Both the position numbers and the translations under genes were made by a program. Under the pieces are notes generated by a model. The model was not told where the DNA came from and did no database searches. It worked only from the letters and a program-made list of their open reading frames with translations. Positions 7,667-16,488 of a DNA stretch of 43,161 nucleotides are shown here, in pieces. Each line of letters opens with the position of its first letter. Position 1 is the stretch's first letter. The stretch comes from an uncultured Bacteroidales bacterium (lineage in GTDB: Bacteria; Bacteroidota; Bacteroidia; Bacteroidales; UBA932): positions 1-43,161 of the forward strand of contig CASGDV010000061.1 in assembly GCA_949300335.1 (NCBI GenBank). Reading direction: 5' to 3'.

Positions 7667-8788
7667 ATGTTGCTCCGGGAATCGGTCGAACTGCTCAAGG
7701 AAATGATATCGGTACCCTCTCTTTCATTCGAGGAAGACGAGGTCTGCTCGCTTGTCTGCAGACACCTGCGCGATAAGGGCATAAATGCAGAAAGGATAGG
7801 AAACAACCTCATTGCGCGGAATGAGAAATGGAAGGAAGGGAAAAAGACGCTGATGATGTGCGCACACATGGATACCGTACCTCCGGCCGATGACTATGAC
7901 TTTGATCCATACCTTCCTGATTATGACATATGCCGTGAAGTCATAGGCAAGAGTCTCGGATACAAACCCGGGAAGGAAGATATTGTATGCGGTCTCGGCA
8001 GTAATGATGACGGAGCTTCCGCAGTGTCGATGATCGCTGCTTTCCGTCATTTCAACGGAGAGGACCTTCCATTCAATCTTCTTCTTGTCCTCAATGCCGA
8101 AGAAGAGCGTTCCGGTCCGGACGGCATGTCTCTCCTTTGGAAGAAACATGTCGAAGCGGATATGGCAATAGTCGGGGAACCGACCGGAATGAATGCGGCT
8201 TCATCGGAACGTGGACTTATAGTCGTCGATGCCACGGCTTCCGGAGTCAGCGGACATGCAGCCAGAAAGGAGGGTGTCAATGCATTGTACAAGGCCGTGG
8301 ATGACATTTGCCGGCTGAAAAGCTACCGGTTCGACAGGATTTCCCCCCTCATGGGCGAAGTGAACATGAATGTGACCCAGATCAATGCCGGGACAGCGCA
8401 TAATGTAATTCCCGACAAGTGTTCGTTTGTGATAGACATCAGACCGACGGATGCCTATGAAAACAGTGAGATTATGAACATTCTCGGTTCGATATGCCGG
8501 AGCGAGCTTGTGCCGAGAAACATGAAAAACAAGTCTTCCGCATCATATGCGGATTCGCCGCTTCTCAAGGCCGTGCTGAATTGCGGATTCCAGACATTTT
8601 CCTCACCGACCACTTCGGACTGGATGCGGATAGACTGCGATGCCGTCAAGATAGGACCAGGAGAGTCATCCCGTTCGCACAGGAAAAACGAGTTTGTGCT
8701 GGTTGAGGAAATCAGGAAAGGGATAGAAGGATATATCAGGCTCATCGGCGAACTGGCGGATTACAATAAATATTTTACGGGAAATTAA
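7667..8788 (+). CDS. argE: M20 deacylase: N-acetyl/N-succinyl citrulline or ornithine deacylase
   Basis: Dinuclear zinc hydrolase of peptidase family M20. Metal ligands and catalytic residues are visible: His67 and Asp69 in AHMDT, Asp114 in GLGSNDDGA, and the Glu pair at 145-147 in NAEEERSG. VGEPT and a dimerisation-domain segment SGHAARKEGVNAL follow. In an ArgF' pathway the acyl group is removed from N-acylcitrulline rather than N-acylornithine, so this gene would release free citrulline for ArgG. The position between argB and argH supports this. Length (373 residues) is typical. Its exact acyl preference cannot be read from the sequence. Confidence 0.88.
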   Translation: MLLRESVELLKEMISVPSLSFEEDEVCSLVCRHLRDKGINAERIGNNLIARNEKWKEGKKTLMMCAHMDTVPPADDYDFDPYLPDYDICREVIGKSLGYKPGKEDIVCGLGSNDDGASAVSMIAAFRHFNGEDLPFNLLLVLNAEEERSGPDGMSLLWKKHVEADMAIVGEPTGMNAASSERGLIVVDATASGVSGHAARKEGVNALYKAVDDICRLKSYRFDRISPLMGEVNMNVTQINAGTAHNVIPDKCSFVIDIRPTDAYENSEIMNILGSICRSELVPRNMKNKSSASYADSPLLKAVLNCGFQTFSSPTTSDWMRIDCDAVKIGPGESSRSHRKNEFVLVEEIRKGIEGYIRLIGELADYNKYFTGN

Positions 8789-8798
8789 AATTTTGGAT

Positions 8799-10094
8799 AT
8801 GAGCAATACACTTTGGAGCAAAGGTACCGCAGCTACGGATATTGTCGAAGATTTCACTGTCGGAGATGACAGGGTGCTGGATGCAAGGCTTGCATCTTAT
8901 GATGTAAAAGGTTCAAAGGCACACATAAGGATGCTTGAGAGCATAGGGCTGCTGACTAAGGAAGAACTCGGGATTCTCGACAGGGAACTTGACAATATTG
9001 AAAAGGAGATTTCCGAAGGGAAATTCGTCCTTGAAGACGATGTCGAGGACATACATTCACAGGTGGAGCTGCTGCTGACCAGAAGAGTCGGGGAAATCGG
9101 CAAGAAAATCCATTCCGGACGTTCCCGCAACGACCAGGTTCTGGTAGATATCAAGCTTTTCCTGAAGGCCGAGATTGAAAGGACAAGAATGGAAGTACTT
9201 TCTCTTTTCGACACCCTTCAGAATCTGAGCGAAAAATACAAGGACGTGCTCCTTCCGGGATATACCCACGGACAGATTGCAATGCCTTCATCATTCGGCC
9301 TGTGGTTCGGAGGATATGCGGAAGCTCTTGCCGATGACATGTACATGCTGCGCGGTGCATACAAGGTTGCCGACCAGAATCCTCTCGGTTCTGCCGCCGG
9401 ATACGGGAACTCGTTTCCTCTCGACAGGGATATGACAACCGGACTTCTCGGTTTCGGAAGCATGGACTACAACGTGATTGCCGCCCAGCTGAGCCGCGGC
9501 AAGACAGAAAGGGCAGTGGCATCCGCAATAGGTTCCATTGCATTGACATTGAACAAGTATGCTTCGGATTGCTGTATGTACATGTGTCCGAACTACGGTT
9601 TCATATCGTTCCCGGATGAACTTACAACCGGTTCCAGCATCATGCCCCACAAAAAGAATCCGGATGTCTGGGAAATGATCCGTGGGAAATGCAATATGGT
9701 GATGAGCACTGAAAATACCATTTCCATGCTTTGCGGGAACATGCCTCACGGCTATCACAGGGATTTCCAGCTGTTGAAGGATATTCTCTTCCCGGCACTT
9801 GAAAAGATTCACGACTGTCTCTTCATGACCGGATACATGCTCGAGAATATCCGTGTCAATGAAAATATTCTTGACTCGAAACTTTATGACTACCTGTTTA
9901 CGGTCGAAGAGGTGAACAGGAGGACGCTTGAAGGAATGCCGTTCAGGGATGCCTACAAAAGTGTCGGGATGGAAGTCAACAATGGTACGTTCAAGGCAGA
10001 AAAGACGGTAAGGCACACCCATGCGGGAAGTATCGGCAATTTATGTAACCGGCGTATCAAAGAAAAGATGTATATTGCGGCCGATTTTAAGTAA
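8799..10094 (+). CDS. argH: Argininosuccinate lyase
   Basis: Final arginine step: cleaves argininosuccinate to arginine and fumarate. The superfamily signature GSSIMPHKKNPDV is clear and contains the catalytic serine loop; the HSGRSRNDQV and LPGYTHGQIAMPS segments form the rest of the shared active site. The length is 431 residues from the ATG at 8799; a TTG two codons earlier is a less likely start. It follows argE by 10 bases and precedes mgsA by 11. The C-terminal part reads somewhat shorter than enterobacterial ArgH, as in other Bacteroidales. Confidence 0.95.
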   Translation: MSNTLWSKGTAATDIVEDFTVGDDRVLDARLASYDVKGSKAHIRMLESIGLLTKEELGILDRELDNIEKEISEGKFVLEDDVEDIHSQVELLLTRRVGEIGKKIHSGRSRNDQVLVDIKLFLKAEIERTRMEVLSLFDTLQNLSEKYKDVLLPGYTHGQIAMPSSFGLWFGGYAEALADDMYMLRGAYKVADQNPLGSAAGYGNSFPLDRDMTTGLLGFGSMDYNVIAAQLSRGKTERAVASAIGSIALTLNKYASDCCMYMCPNYGFISFPDELTTGSSIMPHKKNPDVWEMIRGKCNMVMSTENTISMLCGNMPHGYHRDFQLLKDILFPALEKIHDCLFMTGYMLENIRVNENILDSKLYDYLFTVEEVNRRTLEGMPFRDAYKSVGMEVNNGTFKAEKTVRHTHAGSIGNLCNRRIKEKMYIAADFK

Positions 10095-10105
10095 AGGTTA
10101 TAACT

Positions 10106-10567
10106 ATGATCAAAAACATTGCACTCGTTGCTCATGATGCAAGAAAGCAGGAACTGCTTAGCTGGGTAAGGTTCAACGCCAGGTCGCTGAAAGATTGTAC
10201 CTTGTATTGTACGGGCACTACCGGGAAACTGACCCGACAGGCCCTCAAGGAAATTCTGGGGAAAAATGAAATGCCTGAAGTCAACTGTCTTTTGAGCGGT
10301 CCGCTCGGAGGCGACGCGCAGATAAGCGCGATGATAGCCGAGGGAAAAGTCGACATGCTGGTATTTTTCTGCGACAACCTTATAATGCAGGGCCATCAGA
10401 ACGATGTCATGGGGCTTGTCAGACTTGCATCCCTGTACAATATCCCTTTCGCAACAAACAGAAGTACAGCGGATTTCATTATATCTTCCCCGCTGTTCAG
10501 GGATCCGGACTACACGAAGATTATCCCTTCATGCATAGATTCATACAAAAACAGGAAGCTGAAATAA
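10106..10567 (+). CDS. mgsA: Methylglyoxal synthase
   Basis: Converts dihydroxyacetone phosphate to methylglyoxal plus phosphate, a bypass that relieves phosphate limitation in glycolysis. The 153-residue protein has the VAHDARK start (His10, Asp11), the phosphate loop TGTTGK, the GPLGGDAQ segment with the catalytic Asp, GHQNDV with the conserved His, and RLASLYNIPFATNRSTADF, all as in MgsA. It follows argH by 11 bases and shares its 3' end terminator with rng. Its place at the end of an arginine operon has no obvious metabolic logic and may simply be read-through. Confidence 0.95.
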   Translation: MIKNIALVAHDARKQELLSWVRFNARSLKDCTLYCTGTTGKLTRQALKEILGKNEMPEVNCLLSGPLGGDAQISAMIAEGKVDMLVFFCDNLIMQGHQNDVMGLVRLASLYNIPFATNRSTADFIISSPLFRDPDYTKIIPSCIDSYKNRKLK

Positions 10568-10589
10568 ACAGAGGGATTACATATTTGAA

Positions 10590-10626
10590 AAAAGGGAGGC
10601 AAGCTATTCGAGCTTGTCTCCCTTTT
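10590..10626. terminator. Bidirectional terminator between mgsA and rng
   Basis: AAAAGGGAGGCAAGCT (10590-10605) pairs with AGCTTGTCTCCCTTTT (10611-10626), one G-T pair, five-base loop, with T runs on both strands. The rng stop codon (10604-10606) and last codons lie inside the stem, so the hairpin serves both convergent transcripts. Confidence 0.9.
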
Positions 10627-12157
10627 CGTTGTACAATTCATTTTGCAGGACGGTAAAATCGGTCACTTCGACCAGTCTTATCTTGCAACCGTACTTTCTC
10701 TTCCATTTGCCCAATATCGAGAAAATGCCCCTGGTAAGGTAGGATCCGAGAATCGGACTGACCTTCAGTATGATAGACTTCATTTTCTGTTCAGAAACAT
10801 AAAAGGCTATTTTTCTCTCTATCGCTTCATCTATGACTACGCTGGAAGTTATCTTTCCTGTTCCGTGACATACCGGACAGACTTCCGTAGTATTAATTTC
10901 CGTTGCAGGTCTCACCCTCTGGCGGGTTATCTGCATCAAACCGAATTTGGTAAGCGGAAGCACATTGTGTTTTGCCCTGTCACCCTGCATCAGTTCCTGC
11001 ATGTATTTGAACAGGGAATTCTTGTGTTCGGCATCTTCCATGTCTATGAAATCCACAATTACGATACCTCCCATATCCCTTAGCCTTAGCTGGCGGGCAA
11101 TTTCTTCAGCCGCATAACAGTTGATGTCGAATATGTTCTGCTCCTGTTCCTTGCTTTTCGAACGGGTGCCGCTGTTGACGTCGATTACATGAAGGGCTTC
11201 GGTATGTTCTATGACCAGATAGGCTCCCTGCCTTATCGGGACCACTTTCCCGAAGGAACTCTTGATCTGTCTTGTAACTTCATAATAATCGAATATCGGC
11301 TGGCGTTCCCTGTACAGTCTGACTATCTTTTCCTGGTCAGGGGAAATCAGCGAAATGTATTTCCTGATATCCTCATAAACTGTTTCATCGTTCACATATA
11401 TATTTGAGAACGAATCATTCAGCAGATCCCTGAGGATGGTTGTCGTCTTGCTGTATTCGGTAAAGAGCAGCTGTACGTTCTTGGACTGCGATATTTTCTT
11501 CCATGAAGATTCCCATTTGTCGATGAGGGACATCAGTTCAGCGTCCAGGATGGCTGCATTCTTTCCCTCCGCAGCCGTACGTATTATCGCTCCGTAATTT
11601 CTGGGAATTATGTTCTTCACCAGTGCTTCCAGTCTTCTTTTCTCTTCCTTGGAGGAGATTTTCTGGGATACGCTCACCTTTTCTGCAAAAGGGAGCAATA
11701 CTATGTTGCGTCCTGCCAATGATATCTCTGCTGTCAGTCGTGATCCTTTCGTGGATATAGGTTCCTTCACTATCTGCACGACCATCATCTGTCCGGGCGA
11801 CAGGACATTCTCTATCCTGCCTTCCTTTTCCAGTACCGGTCCGAGCTTGATATGGGAATACATACCCTTGTTGTCGGTATTCGTATTCGACCGTTTTACA
11901 AACTCGTCGAAAGCCTTGAAGTACAGACCCAGATCCAGATAATGAATGAAAGCTTCCTTTTCATCACCGATGTCCACAAAAGCTGCGTTAAGGGCCGGGA
12001 GTATTTTCTTCACTTTCCCGAGATACACGTCTCCTACGGAATATGTATGCCCTTGACTCGACTCCTTGTTAAACTCAATCAGCCTGTGATTTTCCATCAG
12101 GGCGATTGACACATCCGTTGAATTTACATCAACAATAAGATCTTTTACGGACTCCAT
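10604..12157 (-). CDS. rng: Ribonuclease G/E family endoribonuclease
   Basis: Single-strand-specific endoribonuclease for rRNA and mRNA processing. The 517-residue protein starts with the short RNase H-like strand region (DLIVDVNSTDVSIALME), then an S1 domain (about 36-120, seen as GDVYLGKVKKILPALNAAFVDIG). Next comes the DNase I-like catalytic part with VIDVNSG and IVDFIDME, which carry the Mg-binding aspartates, and the zinc-link CPVCHGTG near residue 430. It lacks the long C-terminal scaffold of E. coli RNase E, so RNase G is the better name. The hup-rng neighbourhood is common in Bacteroidales. A terminator separates it from the small gene upstream. Confidence 0.95.
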   Translation of the reverse strand: MESVKDLIVDVNSTDVSIALMENHRLIEFNKESSQGHTYSVGDVYLGKVKKILPALNAAFVDIGDEKEAFIHYLDLGLYFKAFDEFVKRSNTNTDNKGMYSHIKLGPVLEKEGRIENVLSPGQMMVVQIVKEPISTKGSRLTAEISLAGRNIVLLPFAEKVSVSQKISSKEEKRRLEALVKNIIPRNYGAIIRTAAEGKNAAILDAELMSLIDKWESSWKKISQSKNVQLLFTEYSKTTTILRDLLNDSFSNIYVNDETVYEDIRKYISLISPDQEKIVRLYRERQPIFDYYEVTRQIKSSFGKVVPIRQGAYLVIEHTEALHVIDVNSGTRSKSKEQEQNIFDINCYAAEEIARQLRLRDMGGIVIVDFIDMEDAEHKNSLFKYMQELMQGDRAKHNVLPLTKFGLMQITRQRVRPATEINTTEVCPVCHGTGKITSSVVIDEAIERKIAFYVSEQKMKSIILKVSPILGSYLTRGIFSILGKWKRKYGCKIRLVEVTDFTVLQNELYNEKGDKLE

Positions 12158-12178
12158 CAGGATTAATCATTAGTTTAC

Positions 12179-12212
12179 AAAAAAGGGCCAACCAATCCCT
12201 TGGCTGCCCCTT
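12179..12212 (-). terminator. Terminator or attenuator upstream of rng
   Basis: On the minus strand an imperfect stem (plus-strand 12185-12195 with about 12199-12209, one mismatch and one G-T pair) is followed by a run of six T. It would end the hup plus 30-residue-protein transcript, or attenuate read-through into rng. Confidence 0.7.
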
Positions 12213-12247
12213 CAATTCAGCAACTGCTAAAATGGCAGACAAGAAGA

Positions 12248-12340
12248 CTACTTTCTCTTCTTGTGCCTGTTCTTGCGCAAACGTTTCTTGCGTTTGTGCG
12301 TAGACATCTTATGTCTCTTTCTTTTCTTACCGCTTGGCAT
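12248..12340 (-). CDS. 30-residue Lys/Arg/His-rich protein (AURKAIP1/COX24-like, bS22-like)
   Basis: A complete small ORF, ATG at 12340 to TAG at 12248, encodes MPSGKKRKRHK followed by MSTHKRKKRLRKNRHKKRK: 30 residues, about two-thirds basic. Proteins of this type are annotated in Bacteroidota as AURKAIP1/COX24-domain proteins, related to mitoribosomal mS38 and to the small bacterial ribosomal protein bS22 described in mycobacteria. A role on the small ribosomal subunit is therefore likely but inferred. It lies 20 bases after hup and upstream of a terminator, in a neighbourhood with the RNA-processing gene rng. It is easily missed because of its size. Confidence 0.85.
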   Translation of the reverse strand: MPSGKKRKRHKMSTHKRKKRLRKNRHKKRK

Positions 12341-12359
12341 AACTCTAAATTATTAATGA

Positions 12360-12635
12360 TTATTTCTTCACAACGTTGACAAAAACCTTTGCAGGCTTGA
12401 ATGCCGGAATATCATGAGCCGGAATTGTCATAGTTGTTTTCTTTGTGATATTTCTAGCTGCTTTCTCTGCCCTGTGCTTGATGATGAAGCTGCCGAATCC
12501 GCGGAGATATACAGGATTGCCCTTTGACAATGAATCCTTAACATTCTCCATGAATGATTCGATAACAGTCTGTACAGTAATTTTTTCCACTCCGGTTGCT
12601 TTGGCAACCTCGTTTACGATTTCTGCCTTTGTCAT
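12360..12635 (-). CDS. hup: HU-family DNA-binding protein
   Basis: A 91-residue HU/IHF-type histone-like protein that bends and compacts DNA. It begins MTKAEIVNEVAKATG, carries the helical dimerisation region, then the signature VYLRGFGSFIIKHR and the arm region ARNITKKTTMTIPAHDIPAFKPAK with the conserved intercalating proline. It is the first gene of a minus-strand unit with the 30-residue ribosomal-like protein and possibly rng. A good Bacteroidota promoter lies upstream. Confidence 0.95.
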   Translation of the reverse strand: MTKAEIVNEVAKATGVEKITVQTVIESFMENVKDSLSKGNPVYLRGFGSFIIKHRAEKAARNITKKTTMTIPAHDIPAFKPAKVFVNVVKK

Positions 12636-12679
12636 ATTCGTATTTACTTTAAATCAATAACTTTTACAATACATTCGCG

Positions 12680-12711
12680 CAAATGTACGACATATTTTTT
12701 TAATATTCAAA
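12680..12711 (-). promoter_or_regulatory. hup promoter
   Basis: On the minus strand TTTG (12708-12711) and TACATTTG (12680-12687) are separated by exactly 20 bases, a full match to the TTTG-N19/21-TAnnTTTG consensus. The transcript would start about 40 bases before the hup ATG at 12635. Confidence 0.8.
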
Positions 12712-12849
12712 TCATTATTTTCTTTTGGACGGATACCGCATGATATTTTCCGTCTGTCGGATACCGTGAACCGGCTATATCGGAACATCGGGAAATATTT
12801 GGCATGGAGATTGGTCATATATGCCTGCCTGAATAGTTTAGCATGGTTT

Positions 12850-12864
12850 CTGCCAAAATGACAG
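12850..12864 (+). promoter_or_regulatory. Dyad CTGCCAAAATGACAG upstream of lon
   Basis: The pattern CTGnCA-N3-TGnCAG is an inverted repeat with matched half-sites, ending 18 bases before the lon ATG. Its place and symmetry suggest a regulator or stress-promoter element, but I cannot name the protein that would bind. Confidence 0.4.
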
Positions 12865-12882
12865 ATATCCCATGACATAGAA

Positions 12883-15303
12883 ATGACTTATCATATGAAC
12901 AACATGAAAGAATTTAAAGATATTTTGTCTCCTTCCGGAACGGACGTCAGTATAATACCGGTAATGCAGGGAGAAGGTTTTCTGAAGGTTGATCCGTCGG
13001 AACTTCCGGACTACCTGCCGATTCTTGCGCTCAGAAATGCGGTTCTTTTCCCGGGCACGGTATACCCTGTCACAATCGGAAGAGAAAAATCAATAAGACT
13101 CATAAAGGATGCGGAGAAAAACAACAGATTCATAGGAGCTGTTCCGCAGAATGACATCACGGTCGAGGATCCGGTCAAGGAAGATTTGTTCCAGTACGGT
13201 TCGGTGGCGCGTATCATAAAGACGCTTGAAATGCCGGACGGGACAATCACTGCCATCCTCCAGGGATTCCAGAGATTCGAGATTCTTGCCATAGCAGAAT
13301 ACGAGCCTTATATGATGGGACAGGTCAGATATCTTGAGGATGTCGTTCCGTCTCCGGAAGACAAGGATACGATAGCGATAGCAGACACCCTGAAGGAGAA
13401 GGCTGCCAATATAATAAGAATGTCCTCGATGGTTCCCAAAGAGGCTGCCGGTGCACTGAGGTCCATCGACAGTTTCGAATTTCTTGTGAATTTCATAGCA
13501 TCCACAATAGAACTGGAGGATTTCGAAGAGAAAATCGAACTGTTGAAATACGGGGACCTGAAAGCCAGGGCCATGAAACTGCTCTCGATACTGGACACCC
13601 AGCTGGAATTGCTGAAGATAAAGCAGGAAATAAACCAGAAAGTGAAATCGGAAATAGACCAGCAGCAGAGGGAATACTATCTCAACAACCAGCTCAAGAC
13701 CATCCAGGAGGAGCTCGGAATGGACGATATGGAAGAATTCGACAAGCTGAGGGCAAGGGCCGAGGAAAAGATATGGCCTGCCTCCGTTCAGGAAATCTTC
13801 GAAAAGGAGATGTCGAAACTGGAGAGGTACAACCCGAGTTCGCCGGATTACAGCATACAATACAATTACATACAGTTCATGCTGGATTTGCCGTGGGGAT
13901 ATATTTCCGAAGACAATCTTGATCTCAAGCATGCAAAGGAAATTCTCGACAAGGATCATTTCGGACTTGATACCGTGAAGGAAAGAATCATAGAGTATCT
14001 GGCCGTGCTCAAGCTGAAAGGGGAAATGAAATCCCCTATCCTCTGTCTCTACGGTCCTCCTGGAGTGGGAAAGACCAGTCTCGGAAAGTCGATAGCACGT
14101 GCCCTGGGCAGGAAATATGTCAGGATAGCGCTCGGAGGCGTACATGACGAATCAGAGATAAGAGGACATCGAAAAACCTATGTAGGAGCGCTTCCGGGGC
14201 GTATTCTGAACGGCATCAACCGTGCAGGTACATCGAATCCGGTGATTGTTCTGGATGAAATCGACAAGCTGAGCAGCGATTTCAAAGGCGACCCGTCATC
14301 CGCTCTTCTCGAGGCACTTGATCCTGAGCAGAACACGACCTTCCATGACAATTATCTGGACATTGACTACGACCTGTCGAACGTATTGTTCATAACTACG
14401 GCAAACAGCATATCCAATATCCAGCCTGCATTGAAAGACAGGATGGAGATGATTCCGGTCAGCGGTTATCTTGCGGAAGAAAAACTGTCCATAGCCAAGG
14501 ATTATCTTCTCCCGAAGCAGATTGAGGAACACGGGCTTACAAAATCCCAGCTGAAGATCGATAAAGCGGCGATGACAGGAATTATCGAGGAATACACGAG
14601 GGAATCCGGTGTGAGAGGACTGGAAAAACAGATTGCCAAGATAGCGAGGGTCACTGCCAAGAAGATTGCCCTCGACGAAGAACTGCCGAAGACCATACGC
14701 AGGGAAAATCTCAAGGAATACCTCGGACTTCCGACCAATTTCCATGACATGCAGAAAGGGAACGAGGCTCCAGGCGTAGTCACAGGACTTGCATGGACCG
14801 AAATGGGAGGAGAGATACTTTTCATAGAAAGTTCCATCAGCAAAGGCAAGGGTATACTCAGCATGACCGGAAATCTCGGTGACGTCATGAAGGAATCCGC
14901 AACAATTGCATACCAGTATATCAAGGCTCATCCGGAGTATACGGGGCTTTCATACGAGGAGTTCTCGGAAAGGGACGTACACATACATGTTCCTGAAGGA
15001 GCCGTTCCGAAAGACGGTCCTTCGGCCGGAATCACCATGGTAAGTTCCATGCTTTCGGCCTTCAGGCATCAGAAAGTCAAGAGCGGAATCGCGATGACAG
15101 GTGAAATGACACTCAGGGGACGTGTGCTTCCCGTAGGAGGAATCAAGGAAAAGATACTGGCAGCCAAGAGATCAGGCATACATACGATCATCATTTCAGA
15201 AGAAAACCGCAAAGATGTCGAGGACATAAAGGAAATTTACATAAAAGGTCTTACCTTTGTATATGTCAAGGACATAAAGGAAGTGATCGATTTTATATTC
15301 TGA
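12883..15303 (+). CDS. lon: ATP-dependent protease Lon
   Basis: Cytoplasmic AAA+ protease that degrades damaged and short-lived regulatory proteins. In order: N-terminal LON substrate domain (about 40-235, starting [19 protein letters not shown]), a coiled linker (about 236-340), the AAA+ module with Walker [10 protein letters not shown] near 390-398 and Walker [10 protein letters not shown], and the C-terminal peptidase domain. The catalytic dyad is Ser714 in DGPSAG and Lys755 in GGIKEK. Length of 806 residues is normal. Two more ATGs occur at codons 5 and 8, so the exact start is uncertain by a few residues. Its TGA overlaps the ung ATG by one base. Confidence 0.97.
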   Translation: MTYHMNNMKEFKDILSPSGTDVSIIPVMQGEGFLKVDPSELPDYLPILALRNAVLFPGTVYPVTIGREKSIRLIKDAEKNNRFIGAVPQNDITVEDPVKEDLFQYGSVARIIKTLEMPDGTITAILQGFQRFEILAIAEYEPYMMGQVRYLEDVVPSPEDKDTIAIADTLKEKAANIIRMSSMVPKEAAGALRSIDSFEFLVNFIASTIELEDFEEKIELLKYGDLKARAMKLLSILDTQLELLKIKQEINQKVKSEIDQQQREYYLNNQLKTIQEELGMDDMEEFDKLRARAEEKIWPASVQEIFEKEMSKLERYNPSSPDYSIQYNYIQFMLDLPWGYISEDNLDLKHAKEILDKDHFGLDTVKERIIEYLAVLKLKGEMKSPILCLYGPPGVGKTSLGKSIARALGRKYVRIALGGVHDESEIRGHRKTYVGALPGRILNGINRAGTSNPVIVLDEIDKLSSDFKGDPSSALLEALDPEQNTTFHDNYLDIDYDLSNVLFITTANSISNIQPALKDRMEMIPVSGYLAEEKLSIAKDYLLPKQIEEHGLTKSQLKIDKAAMTGIIEEYTRESGVRGLEKQIAKIARVTAKKIALDEELPKTIRRENLKEYLGLPTNFHDMQKGNEAPGVVTGLAWTEMGGEILFIESSISKGKGILSMTGNLGDVMKESATIAYQYIKAHPEYTGLSYEEFSERDVHIHVPEGAVPKDGPSAGITMVSSMLSAFRHQKVKSGIAMTGEMTLRGRVLPVGGIKEKILAAKRSGIHTIIISEENRKDVEDIKEIYIKGLTFVYVKDIKEVIDFIF

Positions 15304-15971
15304 TGGAAGTACAGATAGAACAAAGCTGGAAAAACGCACTGCAAGGCGAATTTGACAAACCGTATTTCGCCGGTCTGGTGCGTTTTCTTCATGATGAGAA
15401 GAAGGCCGGAAAAACGATCTACCCTCCGGGCAGACTCATATTCCGGGCATTTGACCTGACTCCGGTGGACAAGGTCAAGGTCGTGATACTCGGACAGGAC
15501 CCGTACCATGGGGCGGGACAGGCTATGGGGTTGTCCTTTTCCGTTCCGGCAAATGTACCTGCGCCTCCTTCGCTGAAAAACATATTCAAGGAAATAGAGG
15601 ATGATCTGGGAATAAGGATGAGCGGATATCCGAATCTTGAGAAATGGGCGTCCCAGGGAGTGCTGCTGCTGAATGCAGTACTTACGGTAAGGGCATCGGA
15701 AGCGGCATCGCACAGCAGGATAGGCTGGACTGAATTTACCGATGCGGTCATCAGCTATCTTTCCCTGCACCGCGACGGCATAGTCTTCCTCCTGTGGGGC
15801 AACTATGCACGAAGCAAGAAGGCTCTGATAGATACTTCACGGCATTACGTTCTCGAGGCAGCACATCCCTCGCCACTGGCCAGAGGCGCCTTTTTCGGAT
15901 GCAGGCATTTTTCCAGAACGAACGAAATTCTTCTGAAAGAAGGGAAGACTCCTGTCGACTGGCAGCTTTAA
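15303..15971 (+). CDS. ung: Uracil-DNA glycosylase (family 1)
   Basis: Removes uracil from DNA to begin base-excision repair. The 222-residue protein has the catalytic water-activating motif GQDPYHG with Asp66, the LLLNAVLTV segment containing the uracil-binding Asn, and the DNA-intercalation loop HPSPLARGAFFGC with the catalytic His. The start codon overlaps the lon stop by one base, so translation is probably coupled to lon. coaD follows after 43 bases. Confidence 0.97.
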   Translation: MEVQIEQSWKNALQGEFDKPYFAGLVRFLHDEKKAGKTIYPPGRLIFRAFDLTPVDKVKVVILGQDPYHGAGQAMGLSFSVPANVPAPPSLKNIFKEIEDDLGIRMSGYPNLEKWASQGVLLLNAVLTVRASEAASHSRIGWTEFTDAVISYLSLHRDGIVFLLWGNYARSKKALIDTSRHYVLEAAHPSPLARGAFFGCRHFSRTNEILLKEGKTPVDWQL

Positions 15972-16014
15972 GTTCTTATATCCGGGCTTATATCCGGGAT
16001 GAAATTTTTTTATT

Positions 16015-16473
16015 ATGATACGGACAGCATTATTTCCGGGTTCTTTCGACCCTTTCACGGCAGGCCATCTGAACATTCTTAAAAGGGCCCTGACCATGTT
16101 TGACGAAATTGTCGTAGCTGTGGGCATTAACATTGACAAGAAAGGGTTTCTGAGTACGGAAAAGAGAATTGAAATAATAGAGCAGGCTACTGCAAGCATT
16201 CCGGGAGTGAAGGTTATAAGCTATACGAATCTCACCGTCGACACTTGCCGGGAGCTCGGTATCAGACATATAGTCAGAGGAGTGCGCAACATGATTGATT
16301 TTGAGACGGAGCGTTCCATAGCCGATGCCAACAGAAGACTTGCTCCGGAAATAGAGACAATCATAATTCCGACTGCACAGGAATTCGCCCATATTTCCTC
16401 CACTGCCGTCAGGGATATACTGAAACACAGGGGAGACACGTCCCAGTTTCTTCCGGAAGGTATTGATTTGTAA
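16015..16473 (+). CDS. coaD: Phosphopantetheine adenylyltransferase
   Basis: Penultimate step of coenzyme A synthesis: adenylates 4'-phosphopantetheine. The 152-residue nucleotidyltransferase has the HxGH motif region FPGSFDPFTAGHLNIL (His residue in AGHL), RGVRNMIDFETE for substrate binding and the C-terminal ISSTAVRDIL motif. It lies between ung and the TlpA-like gene in the lon cluster. Confidence 0.97.
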   Translation: MIRTALFPGSFDPFTAGHLNILKRALTMFDEIVVAVGINIDKKGFLSTEKRIEIIEQATASIPGVKVISYTNLTVDTCRELGIRHIVRGVRNMIDFETERSIADANRRLAPEIETIIIPTAQEFAHISSTAVRDILKHRGDTSQFLPEGIDL

Positions 16474-16488
16474 CCGTAAGGAGAAAGC

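Noticed and set aside
12800-12814. Sigma-54-like TGGCATG-N4-TTGG upstream of lon
   Set aside because: The -12 element needs GC and reads GG here, and no enhancer-binding protein gene or upstream site was found.
12654-12878. 74-codon minus-strand frame upstream of hup
   Set aside because: It covers the hup promoter elements at 12680-12711 and shows no protein-like pattern.
13090-14145. 351-codon minus-strand open frame opposite lon
   Set aside because: Entirely antisense to the lon AAA+ region; no recognisable motif.
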